A program made the translations under genes and the position numbers. From an uncultured Lachnospiraceae bacterium (GTDB taxonomy: Bacteria > Bacillota > Clostridia > Lachnospirales > Lachnospiraceae), in contig CACZBZ010000001.1 of assembly GCA_902779505.1 (NCBI GenBank), positions 124,001 through 188,000 of the forward strand: a stretch of 64,000 nucleotides of DNA, written 5' to 3'. The notes under the pieces were generated by a model. That model saw only the letters and a list, made by a program, of their open reading frames with translations. It did no database searches and was not told the DNA's origin. Shown here in pieces: positions 34,977 through 43,739 of this stretch. The first letter of the stretch is position 1. Every line of letters begins with the position of its first letter.

Positions 34977-36839
34977 CTATCTTGGACAGTAAAAACCGCC
35001 CAGACCGAATGCACCGCATCCGTTACACTGTTCTCTGCAGTTTGGAGTAACAACACCTTCTTTGGCACGTTGCCACTCCCTCTTTAGGAAGTCCTTGTTG
35101 ACACCGCAACTTAAGAAATCCCAAGGAAGAAGCTCGTCGATATCCCTCTCTCTTGTGGTATAAAAATCGATATCAATTCCGTTTTCTTCACAAGCTGACA
35201 ACCAGGCTTCATTGTTGAAATAATCACCCCATGAGTCGAATATACAGCCTTTTTTATAGACGGATTCAATGACATCCGAAAGTTTCCTGTCACCTCTGGC
35301 AAGGAGTCCTTCAATAAAACTTACATCCGCTTCATGCCAGTTGTAACGAATTCTCTTCTGATTGAGCTGCTCCATAATAGATGTACGGGTCAGATAAGCC
35401 TTATCTATAAATTGCTTGCTGTTATTCATGGGAGCCCACTGAAAGGCCGTAAAAGGCTTGGGAATAAAGAAAGATGTACTGGCAACAATCTGTACCGGTC
35501 CGTTCTTTCTCTCCTCTTTGGGAACTGTATCAAAGAATTCACGGGCAATTTTATCGGCAAGCTCCGCTATACCTCTGATATCCTCATCAGTTTCCCCGGG
35601 GAGTCCCAGCATAAAATAGAGTTTTACTCTGGTCCAGCCGTTTGCGAAAGCAAGTCTGGCGCCTTTTAGAATATCTTCTTCCGTCAGGCCCTTGTTGATT
35701 ACATTACGCATTCGCTGACTCCCGGCTTCGGGAGCAAAAGTTAAAGAACTCTTTTTTATATCCTGAACCTTACTCATGACATCCACCGAAAAATTATCGA
35801 TTCTTAAGGAAGGAAGGGATATATTTACATGTCGTTTGTCGCATTCCTCAATAAGGAAATTGATCAGCTCTTCAAGGGCGGAATAATCGCTTGAACTGAG
35901 AGAACTCAGACTTATCTCTTCGTGGCCTGTGGCATTAAGCATCTTAACGGCTTGTTCTTTCAGCCAGTTCACGTCTCTTTCTCTGACAGGCCTGTAGAGC
36001 TGTCCGGCCTGACAAAAACGACAGCCTCTGATACATCCTCTTTGAATCTCCAGAACAACTCTGTCCTGAGTCACTTTTATAAAAGGAACGATGGGATTTT
36101 CCGGATATGGAGCTTCTGACATATCCGTTACAATCTCTTTATCAATATGATCCGGGATTCCTTCCGCGGAAGGTTTAAATGATTCAATTGTACCATCTTC
36201 TTTATAAGTCACTTCATAGAGGGAAGGAACATAAAGACCTCCAAGTTTTGCGGCCTCAATCAGGAATTCTTTCCTGCTGCTTCTTTTTCTTTTATGCTCT
36301 TTATAGAGGTCGAAAAGAGCCCTGTATTTGGTCTCTCCTTCTCCTATATAGAAAATATCGAAGAAATCAGCGATTGGTTCGGGATTGTAGGCACAGGGAC
36401 CTCCGCCGATCACTATGGGATCGTCCTCTTTTCTGTCCGCAGATCTTAAGGGTATGCCCGACAAATCAAGAACTTGCAGAATATTGGTATAACACATCTC
36501 ATATTGAATGGTTATTCCCAGAAAATCAAAATCCTTAACGGGGTCCTGGCTTTCCAGACAAAAAAGAGGGATATGCTCTTCCCTCATAATCTTGTCGAGA
36601 TCCGTCCAGGGAGAAAAGACCCTTTCACAGTAACAGTCATCATAACTGTTAAAAAGATTGTAAAGAATCTGCATTCCCAGATGGGACATGCCTATTTCGT
36701 ACACATCGGGAAAGCACATGGCAAAACGGATATCAACCGAAGCCGGATCCTTTACCACAGAGTTGATCTCATTCCCTATATACCTGGCCGGTTTATCGAT
36801 TTTTAAAAGAATCTTGTCATTTAAAGCGGTTTTTGTCAT
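34977..36839 (-). CDS. TIGR03960 family B12-binding radical SAM protein
   Basis: The 620-residue protein has an N-terminal cobalamin-binding-like domain (FAMCFPDVYEIGMSHLGMQI) and a radical SAM core with the iron-sulfur motif CxxxCxxC in RGCIRGCRFCQAGQLYRP. The C-terminus carries a cysteine cluster (NCREQCNGCGAFG). The family pairs with TIGR03936 proteins and is common in clostridia; its substrate is not established. It overlaps the upstream hypothetical gene by four bases. Confidence 0.9.
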   Translation of the reverse strand: MTKTALNDKILLKIDKPARYIGNEINSVVKDPASVDIRFAMCFPDVYEIGMSHLGMQILYNLFNSYDDCYCERVFSPWTDLDKIMREEHIPLFCLESQDPVKDFDFLGITIQYEMCYTNILQVLDLSGIPLRSADRKEDDPIVIGGGPCAYNPEPIADFFDIFYIGEGETKYRALFDLYKEHKRKRSSRKEFLIEAAKLGGLYVPSLYEVTYKEDGTIESFKPSAEGIPDHIDKEIVTDMSEAPYPENPIVPFIKVTQDRVVLEIQRGCIRGCRFCQAGQLYRPVRERDVNWLKEQAVKMLNATGHEEISLSSLSSSDYSALEELINFLIEECDKRHVNISLPSLRIDNFSVDVMSKVQDIKKSSLTFAPEAGSQRMRNVINKGLTEEDILKGARLAFANGWTRVKLYFMLGLPGETDEDIRGIAELADKIAREFFDTVPKEERKNGPVQIVASTSFFIPKPFTAFQWAPMNNSKQFIDKAYLTRTSIMEQLNQKRIRYNWHEADVSFIEGLLARGDRKLSDVIESVYKKGCIFDSWGDYFNNEAWLSACEENGIDIDFYTTRERDIDELLPWDFLSCGVNKDFLKREWQRAKEGVVTPNCREQCNGCGAFGLGGFYCPR

Positions 36840-37405
36840 AAGCTTACGTCGTTTAATAATTTAATAAATGTCATGCCGGGGAGATTGTCTGCCTGACTTT
36901 CGTTCAACTCATCTAGTCTCTTAAGATATTTATCAAAATCATAGAATATTTTTATGGTGGTTACATCATTAATGCCTTCTTTTTTAAGCAGGTCTTTTAA
37001 ATGATCCTGAAAGGCTTTTTCGTTAACTTTTTCATCATTGCAGTAACATATAAAGGAATTGTTCGTCGCAACACAATGAACAAAAGGAAAATTTTTGTCG
37101 TATGAAGTAAAATACAGATGATAGAATCCGTTAAGATCTCCTACATGCTCTTCTATGGCCTTTCTGACGGCTTCATCGCATACTTTCACTCTGAGGCTCA
37201 TTATGAGGCTTACAACCATCTTACAGGCAGGAAGAAGGCCCAATACTGCCAATATCGTCAGGACATTCCTTTTGCTGCCTACAGTTATATATCCGATTAC
37301 AAAAAGACCTATGGGTAATGCGAAAAGAATTATCATATAAAGAAAATCCATTCTCTTCTTATAATCTGCATATTCATAGGATCCTTTTGGATATTTACCG
37401 TACAT
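36836..37405 (-). CDS. Conserved membrane protein of unknown function
   Basis: The 189-residue product starts MYGKYPKGSYEYADYKKRMD and has two membrane helices at about residues 22-40 and 48-70. A soluble cytoplasmic domain of about 110 residues follows, with an alternating alpha/beta pattern (FYHLYFTSYDKNF, CVATNNSFICYC, VTTIKIFYDFDKYL). I do not recognise a domain. The gene is packed between two radical SAM genes, with a four-base overlap on one side and a one-base gap on the other, so it is part of the operon. Its function is unknown. Confidence 0.75.
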   Translation of the reverse strand: MYGKYPKGSYEYADYKKRMDFLYMIILFALPIGLFVIGYITVGSKRNVLTILAVLGLLPACKMVVSLIMSLRVKVCDEAVRKAIEEHVGDLNGFYHLYFTSYDKNFPFVHCVATNNSFICYCNDEKVNEKAFQDHLKDLLKKEGINDVTTIKIFYDFDKYLKRLDELNESQADNLPGMTFIKLLNDVSL

Positions 37406-37406
37406 C

Positions 37407-39317
37407 TTATTTTCTCCTGTTATTGTTCTTTGATTGGCCTTTTACCGAATTATTCGACTTGCTGTTACTCTTACTACTGCTCGAATTAATGGGCTTATTG
37501 TTTTGTTTATGTTTTGATGCTCCTTTGATCTTTCTCGGAGCTATAAGGCATTTGGGATCAAAACCTATCAGGTCTTCCCTGTGTGCCTTGATCAGAGCCT
37601 CCTTAACCAGATCGTAATTATCGGGATTACGATACTGTATCAATGCCCTCTGCATGGCCTTCACATGGGGATCGTGCTCTACATAGACCTTCTTACCGGT
37701 CATGGGATCGATACCCGTATAATACATAACCGTTGAGGCGGTGGAAGGCGTGGGATAAAAATCCTGTACCTGTTCCGGATTGATATGAAGGTCTCTGAGA
37801 TATTCTGCCAGAGCAATAGCTTCCTTCAGAGTGCTTCCCGGGTGTGAACTCATAAGGTAAGGCACAAGATACTGCTTAAGTCCCATTTTCTCATTCAGCT
37901 TTTCATATTTCTTTCTAAAAGCCTCGTACTCACTGTTTGCGGGTTTGCCCATAAGACTCAGAACCTGGTCGCAGATATGTTCCGGCGCCACCTTAAGCTG
38001 ACCGCTTATATGGTATTTTATCAATTCCCTGAAGAAACTGTCATCCTTGTCCGCATTAAGATAATCAAATCTTATTCCCGATCTGATGAATACTTTTTTA
38101 ACCCTTGGAAGTGCTCGTAACTTTCTTAAAAGTTCCAGATAATCTTTGTGATCCACTTCCAGATTTGGGCATCTTTCCGGAACAAGACACTGCCTGTTCT
38201 GACATACGCCTTTGGTCAGCTGCTTCTTACAACTGGGATGTCTGAAATTGGCGGTGGGTCCGCCTACATCATGTATATATCCTTTAAAATCTTTGTCTGC
38301 GGTTATTTTTTTAGCTTCTTCGATAATGGATTCGTGGCTTCTTACCTGAACGGTCCTGCCTTGATGGAAGGTCAGCGCACAAAAATTACAACCGCCGAAA
38401 CAACCTCTGTTGCTTATCAGAGAATATTTTATCTCATTTATGGCAGGAACGCCGCCCTCTTTCTCATAAGACGGGTGATATGTCCTCTCATAGGGAAGGG
38501 CGTATACATCATCCATATCTTCAACGGATAAGGGAGGCTGAGGAGGATTCTGCACCACAAATACATTATTGGGATATTCCTCCACCAGAGTTTTTCCGTT
38601 AATGGAATCGGTATTGTTGGATTGAATCCTGAAACTGTCGGCATAGAGCTTCTTATCGCCCTTTACTGCTTCGTAAGCCGGCAGACTGATGTAATCATAC
38701 AGGTCTTCCTTGCTTCTTGCCTTGTATACCGTACCTTTTATAAATGTAATGTCCTTAACGTCCAGCCCGCTTTCCAGGGCATCGGCTATTTCGATAATGG
38801 ACTTCTCTCCCATACCGTAGGATATAAGATCCGCTCCGGAATCCAGAAGAATTGACCTTTTATAAGAGTCGGACCAGTAATCGTAATGGGCAAGTCTTCT
38901 TAAACTGGCCTCAATACCGCCGATTATAATGGGGCAATCCTTGTATGTTCGACGAATCAGATTGGAATATACGCTTGTTGCGTGGTCGGGACGCTTACCC
39001 ATAACACCGCCGGGGGTATAGGCATCCGTAGGACGTCTTTTTTTGCTGACAAAATAATGGTTAACCATGGAATCCATGTTACCGCCGGTAACGATGAAAG
39101 CAAGGCGCGGACGCCCCAATATGCTTATGCTGTTGTCGTCTTTCCAGTCCGGTTGGGATATAATTCCCACAGTGTAGCCTCTGCTCTCAAGGATTCTGCT
39201 GATAATTGCATGACCGAAACTGGGGTGATCCACATAAGCATCCCCAATTACATATACAAAATCAAGCTGTTCGATATTCCGTTCTTTTAAATCTTCCTGA
39301 CAGATGGGTAAAAACAT
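37407..39317 (-). CDS. YgiQ family radical SAM protein
   Basis: YgiQ proteins are large radical SAM enzymes of unknown substrate. The 636-residue protein shows the family N-terminus ([22 protein letters not shown] is the region, starting near residue 3), the [15 protein letters not shown] block, the radical SAM motif in [20 protein letters not shown] and the later [18 protein letters not shown]. The last 30 residues form a low-complexity Lys/Asn/Ser tail, probably disordered and RNA-binding-like. The gene lies between the HAD phosphatase and unknown membrane protein genes in one run. Confidence 0.92.
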   Translation of the reverse strand: MFLPICQEDLKERNIEQLDFVYVIGDAYVDHPSFGHAIISRILESRGYTVGIISQPDWKDDNSISILGRPRLAFIVTGGNMDSMVNHYFVSKKRRPTDAYTPGGVMGKRPDHATSVYSNLIRRTYKDCPIIIGGIEASLRRLAHYDYWSDSYKRSILLDSGADLISYGMGEKSIIEIADALESGLDVKDITFIKGTVYKARSKEDLYDYISLPAYEAVKGDKKLYADSFRIQSNNTDSINGKTLVEEYPNNVFVVQNPPQPPLSVEDMDDVYALPYERTYHPSYEKEGGVPAINEIKYSLISNRGCFGGCNFCALTFHQGRTVQVRSHESIIEEAKKITADKDFKGYIHDVGGPTANFRHPSCKKQLTKGVCQNRQCLVPERCPNLEVDHKDYLELLRKLRALPRVKKVFIRSGIRFDYLNADKDDSFFRELIKYHISGQLKVAPEHICDQVLSLMGKPANSEYEAFRKKYEKLNEKMGLKQYLVPYLMSSHPGSTLKEAIALAEYLRDLHINPEQVQDFYPTPSTASTVMYYTGIDPMTGKKVYVEHDPHVKAMQRALIQYRNPDNYDLVKEALIKAHREDLIGFDPKCLIAPRKIKGASKHKQNNKPINSSSSKSNSKSNNSVKGQSKNNNRRK

Positions 39318-39320
39318 ATT

Positions 39321-39980
39321 TTAGTCGCTTAAATGTCTGTAATCGTCTATATAATAATCCGCAAGCTCTTTCTTTTTATCCGACTGATATTCCGAATATG
39401 CATCGGATATGGCACATGTATGCATTCCGGCAGCAATGGCAGCCTCAATACCCGCTACAAGATCTTCAAATACAAGACAGTCCTTAGGATTAACATTTAG
39501 TTTCCGGGCTACGGCCAGATAACATTCCGGATCCGGCTTACCCTTGTGCACCTCTTCGCCGGTAATATAAGCATCTATGAGTTTATCAAAACCCAGATGC
39601 TTTGAAACGGAATCAAAGAGATAATTGGAATTACTTGTGGCAATACCCGTCTTAATACCGTTCTTTTTACACCACAAAAGGAATTCTTTCGCTCCCTTTT
39701 TGAATTCCACTTCACTCGAATAGTGCTGATGAGCCATTTTATTCCAGTCATCCAGCATCTCTTCCACGCTTCGGGGAAAGGGATAATGACTTTTGGTATA
39801 TTTTGCAACATCAACAACACTTAAGCCCTCTATCTCCTTGGGGTAAACCTCGGGCATGGGGATATTGTACATAGCAAAATATTCTTTATCTATTTCCTTC
39901 CATAAACCCATGGAATCTATGAGGGTGCCGTCCATATCAAAGAGGCATGCCTTTATCTTCTTATCTATCAATTCTTTCAT
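39321..39980 (-). CDS. HAD-superfamily hydrolase (beta-phosphoglucomutase-like)
   Basis: A 219-residue HAD enzyme, probably a sugar-phosphate or nucleotide phosphatase, with the nucleophile motif ACLFDMDGTLIDSM, the TGIATSNSNY threonine/serine motif and the late motif CLVFEDLVAGIEAAIAAGMH with its acidic residues. The cap domain is helical (subclass I). It follows the rsuA-like gene by two bases. The physiological substrate is not evident. Confidence 0.9.
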   Translation of the reverse strand: MKELIDKKIKACLFDMDGTLIDSMGLWKEIDKEYFAMYNIPMPEVYPKEIEGLSVVDVAKYTKSHYPFPRSVEEMLDDWNKMAHQHYSSEVEFKKGAKEFLLWCKKNGIKTGIATSNSNYLFDSVSKHLGFDKLIDAYITGEEVHKGKPDPECYLAVARKLNVNPKDCLVFEDLVAGIEAAIAAGMHTCAISDAYSEYQSDKKKELADYYIDDYRHLSD

Positions 39981-39982
39981 AA

Positions 39983-40678
39983 TTAAGCCTTTAATGTGAG
40001 CATGATTAGTTCGTCAGCTTCCAGAGGGCGGAATTCTCCGGGTTTAAGCTCCGGATCCAGTTCCAAAGGTCCGAAACTGACTCTTTTTAAGTAACTGACC
40101 TCGTTACCGACAGCTTTTAACATCCTTTTAACCTGATGGTAACGCCCTTCGGTAATGGTAAGGTAAATGGAGCCTGGACTTATGGTATCAACTTTGGCCG
40201 GAGCTGTTAAAGTATCGTCACCGATATCGACTCCATTAGTCAATTCTTTGATCGCATCAGTCGTTATTCTCTCCGCAAGTTCTACATAGTAACACTTGTC
40301 CACATGTTTTCTCGGAGACAAAAGATTGTGTCCCAGCTGTCCGTCATTGGTTATCAGCAGAAGGCCTTCCGTATCTTTATCAAGTCGTCCCACAGGAAAA
40401 AGATTTTTTGTGTTAATACCTGTAAGCAGATCCATGACAGTCTTCTCTCTGTCCTCTGTTGCAGTGACAACGCCTGCGGGTTTATATAGCATATAGTAGC
40501 TGAATTCGCTGTATTCCACCTTTTTACCCTCTATTTCAACAGATTCGTCATTAACTTTGTAAGCGGGATCCTTAACGCATATTCCGTTAACTTTAATCTT
40601 GCCTTTTCTTATCAGTTCCTTTACTTCGGAACGTGTGCCAACACCGGCATCACTTAGATATTTATCAAGTCTTATCAT
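39983..40678 (-). CDS. RsuA/RluB-family pseudouridine synthase
   Basis: The 231-residue enzyme has an N-terminal S4 domain (RLDKYLSDAGVGTRSEVKEL) and the RsuA-type catalytic domain, with the Asp motif VGRLDKDTEGLLLITND, MLYKPAGVVTA and the C-terminal EGRYHQVKRMLKAVGNEV. RsuA modifies 16S U516 and RluB modifies 23S U2605; the family cannot be split with confidence here. It overlaps the amidase gene by four bases. Confidence 0.93.
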   Translation of the reverse strand: MIRLDKYLSDAGVGTRSEVKELIRKGKIKVNGICVKDPAYKVNDESVEIEGKKVEYSEFSYYMLYKPAGVVTATEDREKTVMDLLTGINTKNLFPVGRLDKDTEGLLLITNDGQLGHNLLSPRKHVDKCYYVELAERITTDAIKELTNGVDIGDDTLTAPAKVDTISPGSIYLTITEGRYHQVKRMLKAVGNEVSYLKRVSFGPLELDPELKPGEFRPLEADELIMLTLKA

Positions 40679-42006
40679 TTTTGTTGTCTTCTGTTTCTCG
40701 ATCTTTTTCGTTTATTCTTTCTGATTTTGCCGGCAAATATTAAGGCTGTCATACATATTATTAGCAATAAGCCGATGGCGGCTATAACGAATAAAAGCAG
40801 ATCGTCCGAATCCACAATATTCTTCCTTTTTACTGAATCATCCCATTCATACTCTATCTCTTCATATTCCGTTTCATCCATAACGGAACTGTCTGACAAG
40901 CTGTTGTATTCGCTGTCCGTACTGCTTTCCTCTTCTGTTTCCGTTATGCTTCCGGCGGGAAGTTTCAGAACTTCGCTGTCAGCGTATTGATCCACAAGAT
41001 TCTGTGCTCTGACAACAATACTGCTTTCCTCGCCCTCTTTCAGCGGTACAGTAACTGTGATACTGTCAGTTTTGGAGGATTTTTTGGCATTCGGATCGTT
41101 ATTCCAAGGGAAAAGACGACCGAAATTCTCACCTTCGTCCGTGGAAATCTGATAGTAGATAAGATACGACTCGTCATCATGAGAATTAACCGTTATAGTC
41201 GCGGTATTGTTCTCAGTATCTACCTCATCCAATGTCACACTGCAATATGTGGGGGCAGTTTTATCTGTATATACGGGACCTTCGGGAGCCGGGAAAGTCT
41301 CTCTGTCATAGTTGGAATAATCTACTCCAAGACTCGCCGATGAAAGTCTGTAATACTTTGCAATTGCATCTGCGTCAAGATAGCCCAGTGTCTTATATGC
41401 GTCTGAATGTTCAAGAAGATAGTTGTAATCCCTTTCTTCGTCCATATGACAATGCTCTATTATGACACAGGGAATCTCCAGTTCTCTCGCTTCTCTTATG
41501 CTTCCGTAATAATCGGTATTCTTGTCTTTATTGCTGACTTTTGTTTTTACGCCTCTGTCGTAAAAGCCTGTTTCATTAACCAGAGCATCCATCTCTATAT
41601 GACCGAATTCCTGGCCCTTTGAATAGTATTCACCAAAGGCGGATGTCCATACTTCTGCACCGTAGAGTTTGTGCTTCTCAGACATATTAAAATGTATTGC
41701 AAACAAAAAATCCGCATTATGAGCGGCGGCGAATTCTGCTCTTTCTTTAAGGGTGGTGTTTTCACTCTCCGCATTGTCCCTGGTAAGATATACAACTACG
41801 CCTTCATACTGTTCCAGTCTTTCTTTTGCGTATTTTGCCACTTCCATGTTCAGGTACATTTCCTGAAACATATCGTTGTGTCCGCCCAGACTGTCTCCGC
41901 CGTGGCCGGGATCCAATACAACAACAACGTCGTTGGCATATACGGGACTGCTGTAAAGCAGTATTATCAGCAAAATAATTAATAGTTTAAGGGGATGTTT
42001 CTTCAT
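40675..42006 (-). CDS. N-acetylmuramoyl-L-alanine amidase with C-terminal membrane anchor
   Basis: The enzyme cleaves the bond between MurNAc and L-Ala in peptidoglycan. Residues 1-25 are a signal peptide (LLIILLIILLYSSPVYA). The Amidase_3 domain follows, with zinc ligands in VVLDPGHGGDS, FQEMYLNMEVAKY and FLFAIHFNMS and the catalytic Glu in CVIIEHCHMD. After a spacer with an Ig-like or fibronectin-like segment and a Ser/Glu-rich region, it ends with a hydrophobic helix (LLLFVIAAIGLLLIICM) and a Lys/Arg tail. It is therefore a type I membrane protein with its catalytic domain outside. It heads the eight-gene run, starting 14 bases after a terminator. Confidence 0.9.
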   Translation of the reverse strand: MKKHPLKLLIILLIILLYSSPVYANDVVVVLDPGHGGDSLGGHNDMFQEMYLNMEVAKYAKERLEQYEGVVVYLTRDNAESENTTLKERAEFAAAHNADFLFAIHFNMSEKHKLYGAEVWTSAFGEYYSKGQEFGHIEMDALVNETGFYDRGVKTKVSNKDKNTDYYGSIREARELEIPCVIIEHCHMDEERDYNYLLEHSDAYKTLGYLDADAIAKYYRLSSASLGVDYSNYDRETFPAPEGPVYTDKTAPTYCSVTLDEVDTENNTATITVNSHDDESYLIYYQISTDEGENFGRLFPWNNDPNAKKSSKTDSITVTVPLKEGEESSIVVRAQNLVDQYADSEVLKLPAGSITETEEESSTDSEYNSLSDSSVMDETEYEEIEYEWDDSVKRKNIVDSDDLLLFVIAAIGLLLIICMTALIFAGKIRKNKRKRSRNRRQQK

Positions 42007-42019
42007 ATATCACCGGTCA

Positions 42020-42048
42020 AAATAAAAGGGCTGTTTACACAGCCCTTG
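42020..42048 (-). terminator. Terminator before the amidase gene
   Basis: On the - strand AAGGGCTGT-GTAA-ACAGCCCTT followed by TTATTTT. It ends the parE-parC-rsmD-coaD run, yet lies within 15 bases of the amidase start codon on the same strand. Confidence 0.85.
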
Positions 42049-42057
42049 CTTTTCATG

Positions 42058-42666
42058 TTATAAATCGAGACTTTCAAAACCGTCATCTTCAAGTTCTGAA
42101 AGCTGAGCTTCAATGGACTCGTCCGGAGGGTTAAGTTCCGCTCTGTTGTTGTGGATAATGCCCATACACTCATTAAGAGAATCATATAAGGAATTATACT
42201 TGGCACTGGACTGATCCATGTAATGATTGATCATATCTTCCAATTGTGCGAGGATGTTGTCTGTATAATCCATTGCTGAAGCTCTGAGATCATTGGCCTC
42301 GATAGTGGCATTATCAAGAATTGTCTGAGCCTTGGCGGTTGCCTGGTCAACAATATCATCAGCCATACGATATGCCTGCATCATGATCTCGTGTTCGCTT
42401 ACAAGTTCAGAGGTCTTAATGGCTGCCTGATCGATAAGCGCCTGAGCTTTTTCCCTGGCTTCTGCCAGTATCTCTTCTTTACGGGTCTGAACTTCCTGGA
42501 AACGAGCTATCTCTTCAGGAGCAATTCTCTTGAACTGCTTAATAAGATTGATCATTTCATCTTTGTTAACAATGATTTCTGTCTGAGAAAATGCCTTATA
42601 TTTGGCACTGTCAATGTACTCTTCCATTTCATTGACGATCTCTTCCATTTTGACTTTGATCTTCAT
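42058..42666 (-). CDS. Coiled-coil protein of the ATPase-H/DivIVA-like class
   Basis: The 202-residue product is nearly all helical and acidic: EEIVNEMEEYIDSAKYKA, FQEVQTRKEEILAEAREKAQ, QATAKAQTILDNATIEAND. Repeats of Ala-Asp-Glu-Arg like those in DivIVA-type and V-ATPase subunit H-type coiled coils are seen. It has no membrane segment. It sits 18 bases downstream of coaD. Similar clostridial proteins are annotated as 'ATPase' only by family name, with no evidence for ATP binding here. A scaffold or cell-shape role is possible but unproven. Confidence 0.75.
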   Translation of the reverse strand: MKIKVKMEEIVNEMEEYIDSAKYKAFSQTEIIVNKDEMINLIKQFKRIAPEEIARFQEVQTRKEEILAEAREKAQALIDQAAIKTSELVSEHEIMMQAYRMADDIVDQATAKAQTILDNATIEANDLRASAMDYTDNILAQLEDMINHYMDQSSAKYNSLYDSLNECMGIIHNNRAELNPPDESIEAQLSELEDDGFESLDL

Positions 42667-42684
42667 CTATCGTCCCTCTTACCT

Positions 42685-43173
42685 CTATCTCTTAATATCG
42701 TATTTGGCATATATTTTGTCAGCTACAAAATCCGGTACACATTTTGAAATATCACCGCCGAAAGCAGCTATTTCCTTAACGCCTGATGAACTCAGATATG
42801 AGTATTCAAGACTGGTTGTAAGGAATATGGTATCAAGCGTACCCTGACTCAGTAATTTGTTGGTCTGAGCTATCTGTAACTCGTACTCAAAGTCAGTTAT
42901 GGCCCTCAATCCTCTTACCGAAACATGAATGTTGTTTTCTTTGGCATAATCGATTAACAAACCGCTGAAAGAATCGATTTTTACGTTGGGAAAAGGAGCA
43001 CAAACCTCTTTTAGTATATTAACACGTTCGTCTACAGAAAACAACGGCGATTTGGCCTTGTTATCAAGGACACTGACCACCAAATCATCAAAGATAAGTG
43101 CTGCTCTTTTGATGATATCTATGTGTCCGTAGGTTACCGGATCAAAACTGCCCGGATATACCGCTTTTCTCAT
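42685..43173 (-). CDS. coaD: Phosphopantetheine adenylyltransferase
   Basis: CoaD makes dephospho-CoA, the fourth step of coenzyme A synthesis. The 162-residue enzyme has the nucleotidyltransferase signature [16 protein letters not shown], the [20 protein letters not shown] block and [17 protein letters not shown]. It lies three bases after rsmD, the usual order in Firmicutes. Confidence 0.96.
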   Translation of the reverse strand: MRKAVYPGSFDPVTYGHIDIIKRAALIFDDLVVSVLDNKAKSPLFSVDERVNILKEVCAPFPNVKIDSFSGLLIDYAKENNIHVSVRGLRAITDFEYELQIAQTNKLLSQGTLDTIFLTTSLEYSYLSSSGVKEIAAFGGDISKCVPDFVADKIYAKYDIKR

Positions 43174-43176
43174 TTT

Positions 43177-43725
43177 TTATACCTCTTTTTTGAAAAAAAC
43201 ATGCTTATTTGTCTTGTAATTCTTCTCTCTTGTCATTACGAATCCGTAATCTTCAAGATGAGAAAGATCCTTCTTAGCATCCGCCTCAATGATTATAAGA
43301 GTGTTTTCATCAACACATTTGCTGTTTGACAGAGCTCTCATTACGCTTTCTTCAGCATCGGAATCGTAAGGAGGATCCATAAAAATAATATCACAAACAT
43401 CATTAACCGAATATATGGCATCAGTACTATCCCGGCCTATTACAACGGCCTTATCGCCTAATTTTGTGAACTCCAGATTGTTCTTGATGCAGTTAAGAGC
43501 TTCTTTCGCATTATCGACGAAATAAGCCTTTTTAGCCCCTCTGCTGAGGGCTTCTATTCCTATTGCACCGCTTCCGCTGAAGAGATCCAAAAAGATACTG
43601 CCCGGAACTTCTGTCTGAAGAATATTAAATAAGGTCTCCTTGATTCTGTCAGTTGTGGGTCTTGTATTAAGCCCCTCCGGTGCAGCAAGAGGCATGGATC
43701 TGGCGGTTCCCGCTATTACTCTCAT
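43177..43725 (-). CDS. rsmD: 16S rRNA (guanine-N2-966) methyltransferase RsmD
   Basis: RsmD methylates G966 of 16S rRNA. The 182-residue protein has the family start MRVIAGTARSMPLAAPEG, then TRPTTDRIKETLFNIL, the SAM motif LDLFSGSGAIGIEALSRGA, the NPPY-type motif IIFMDPPYDS and a short C-terminal strand. It is followed by coaD three bases later. Confidence 0.95.
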   Translation of the reverse strand: MRVIAGTARSMPLAAPEGLNTRPTTDRIKETLFNILQTEVPGSIFLDLFSGSGAIGIEALSRGAKKAYFVDNAKEALNCIKNNLEFTKLGDKAVVIGRDSTDAIYSVNDVCDIIFMDPPYDSDAEESVMRALSNSKCVDENTLIIIEADAKKDLSHLEDYGFVMTREKNYKTNKHVFFKKEV

Positions 43726-43739
43726 ACGCTGATAAGATC

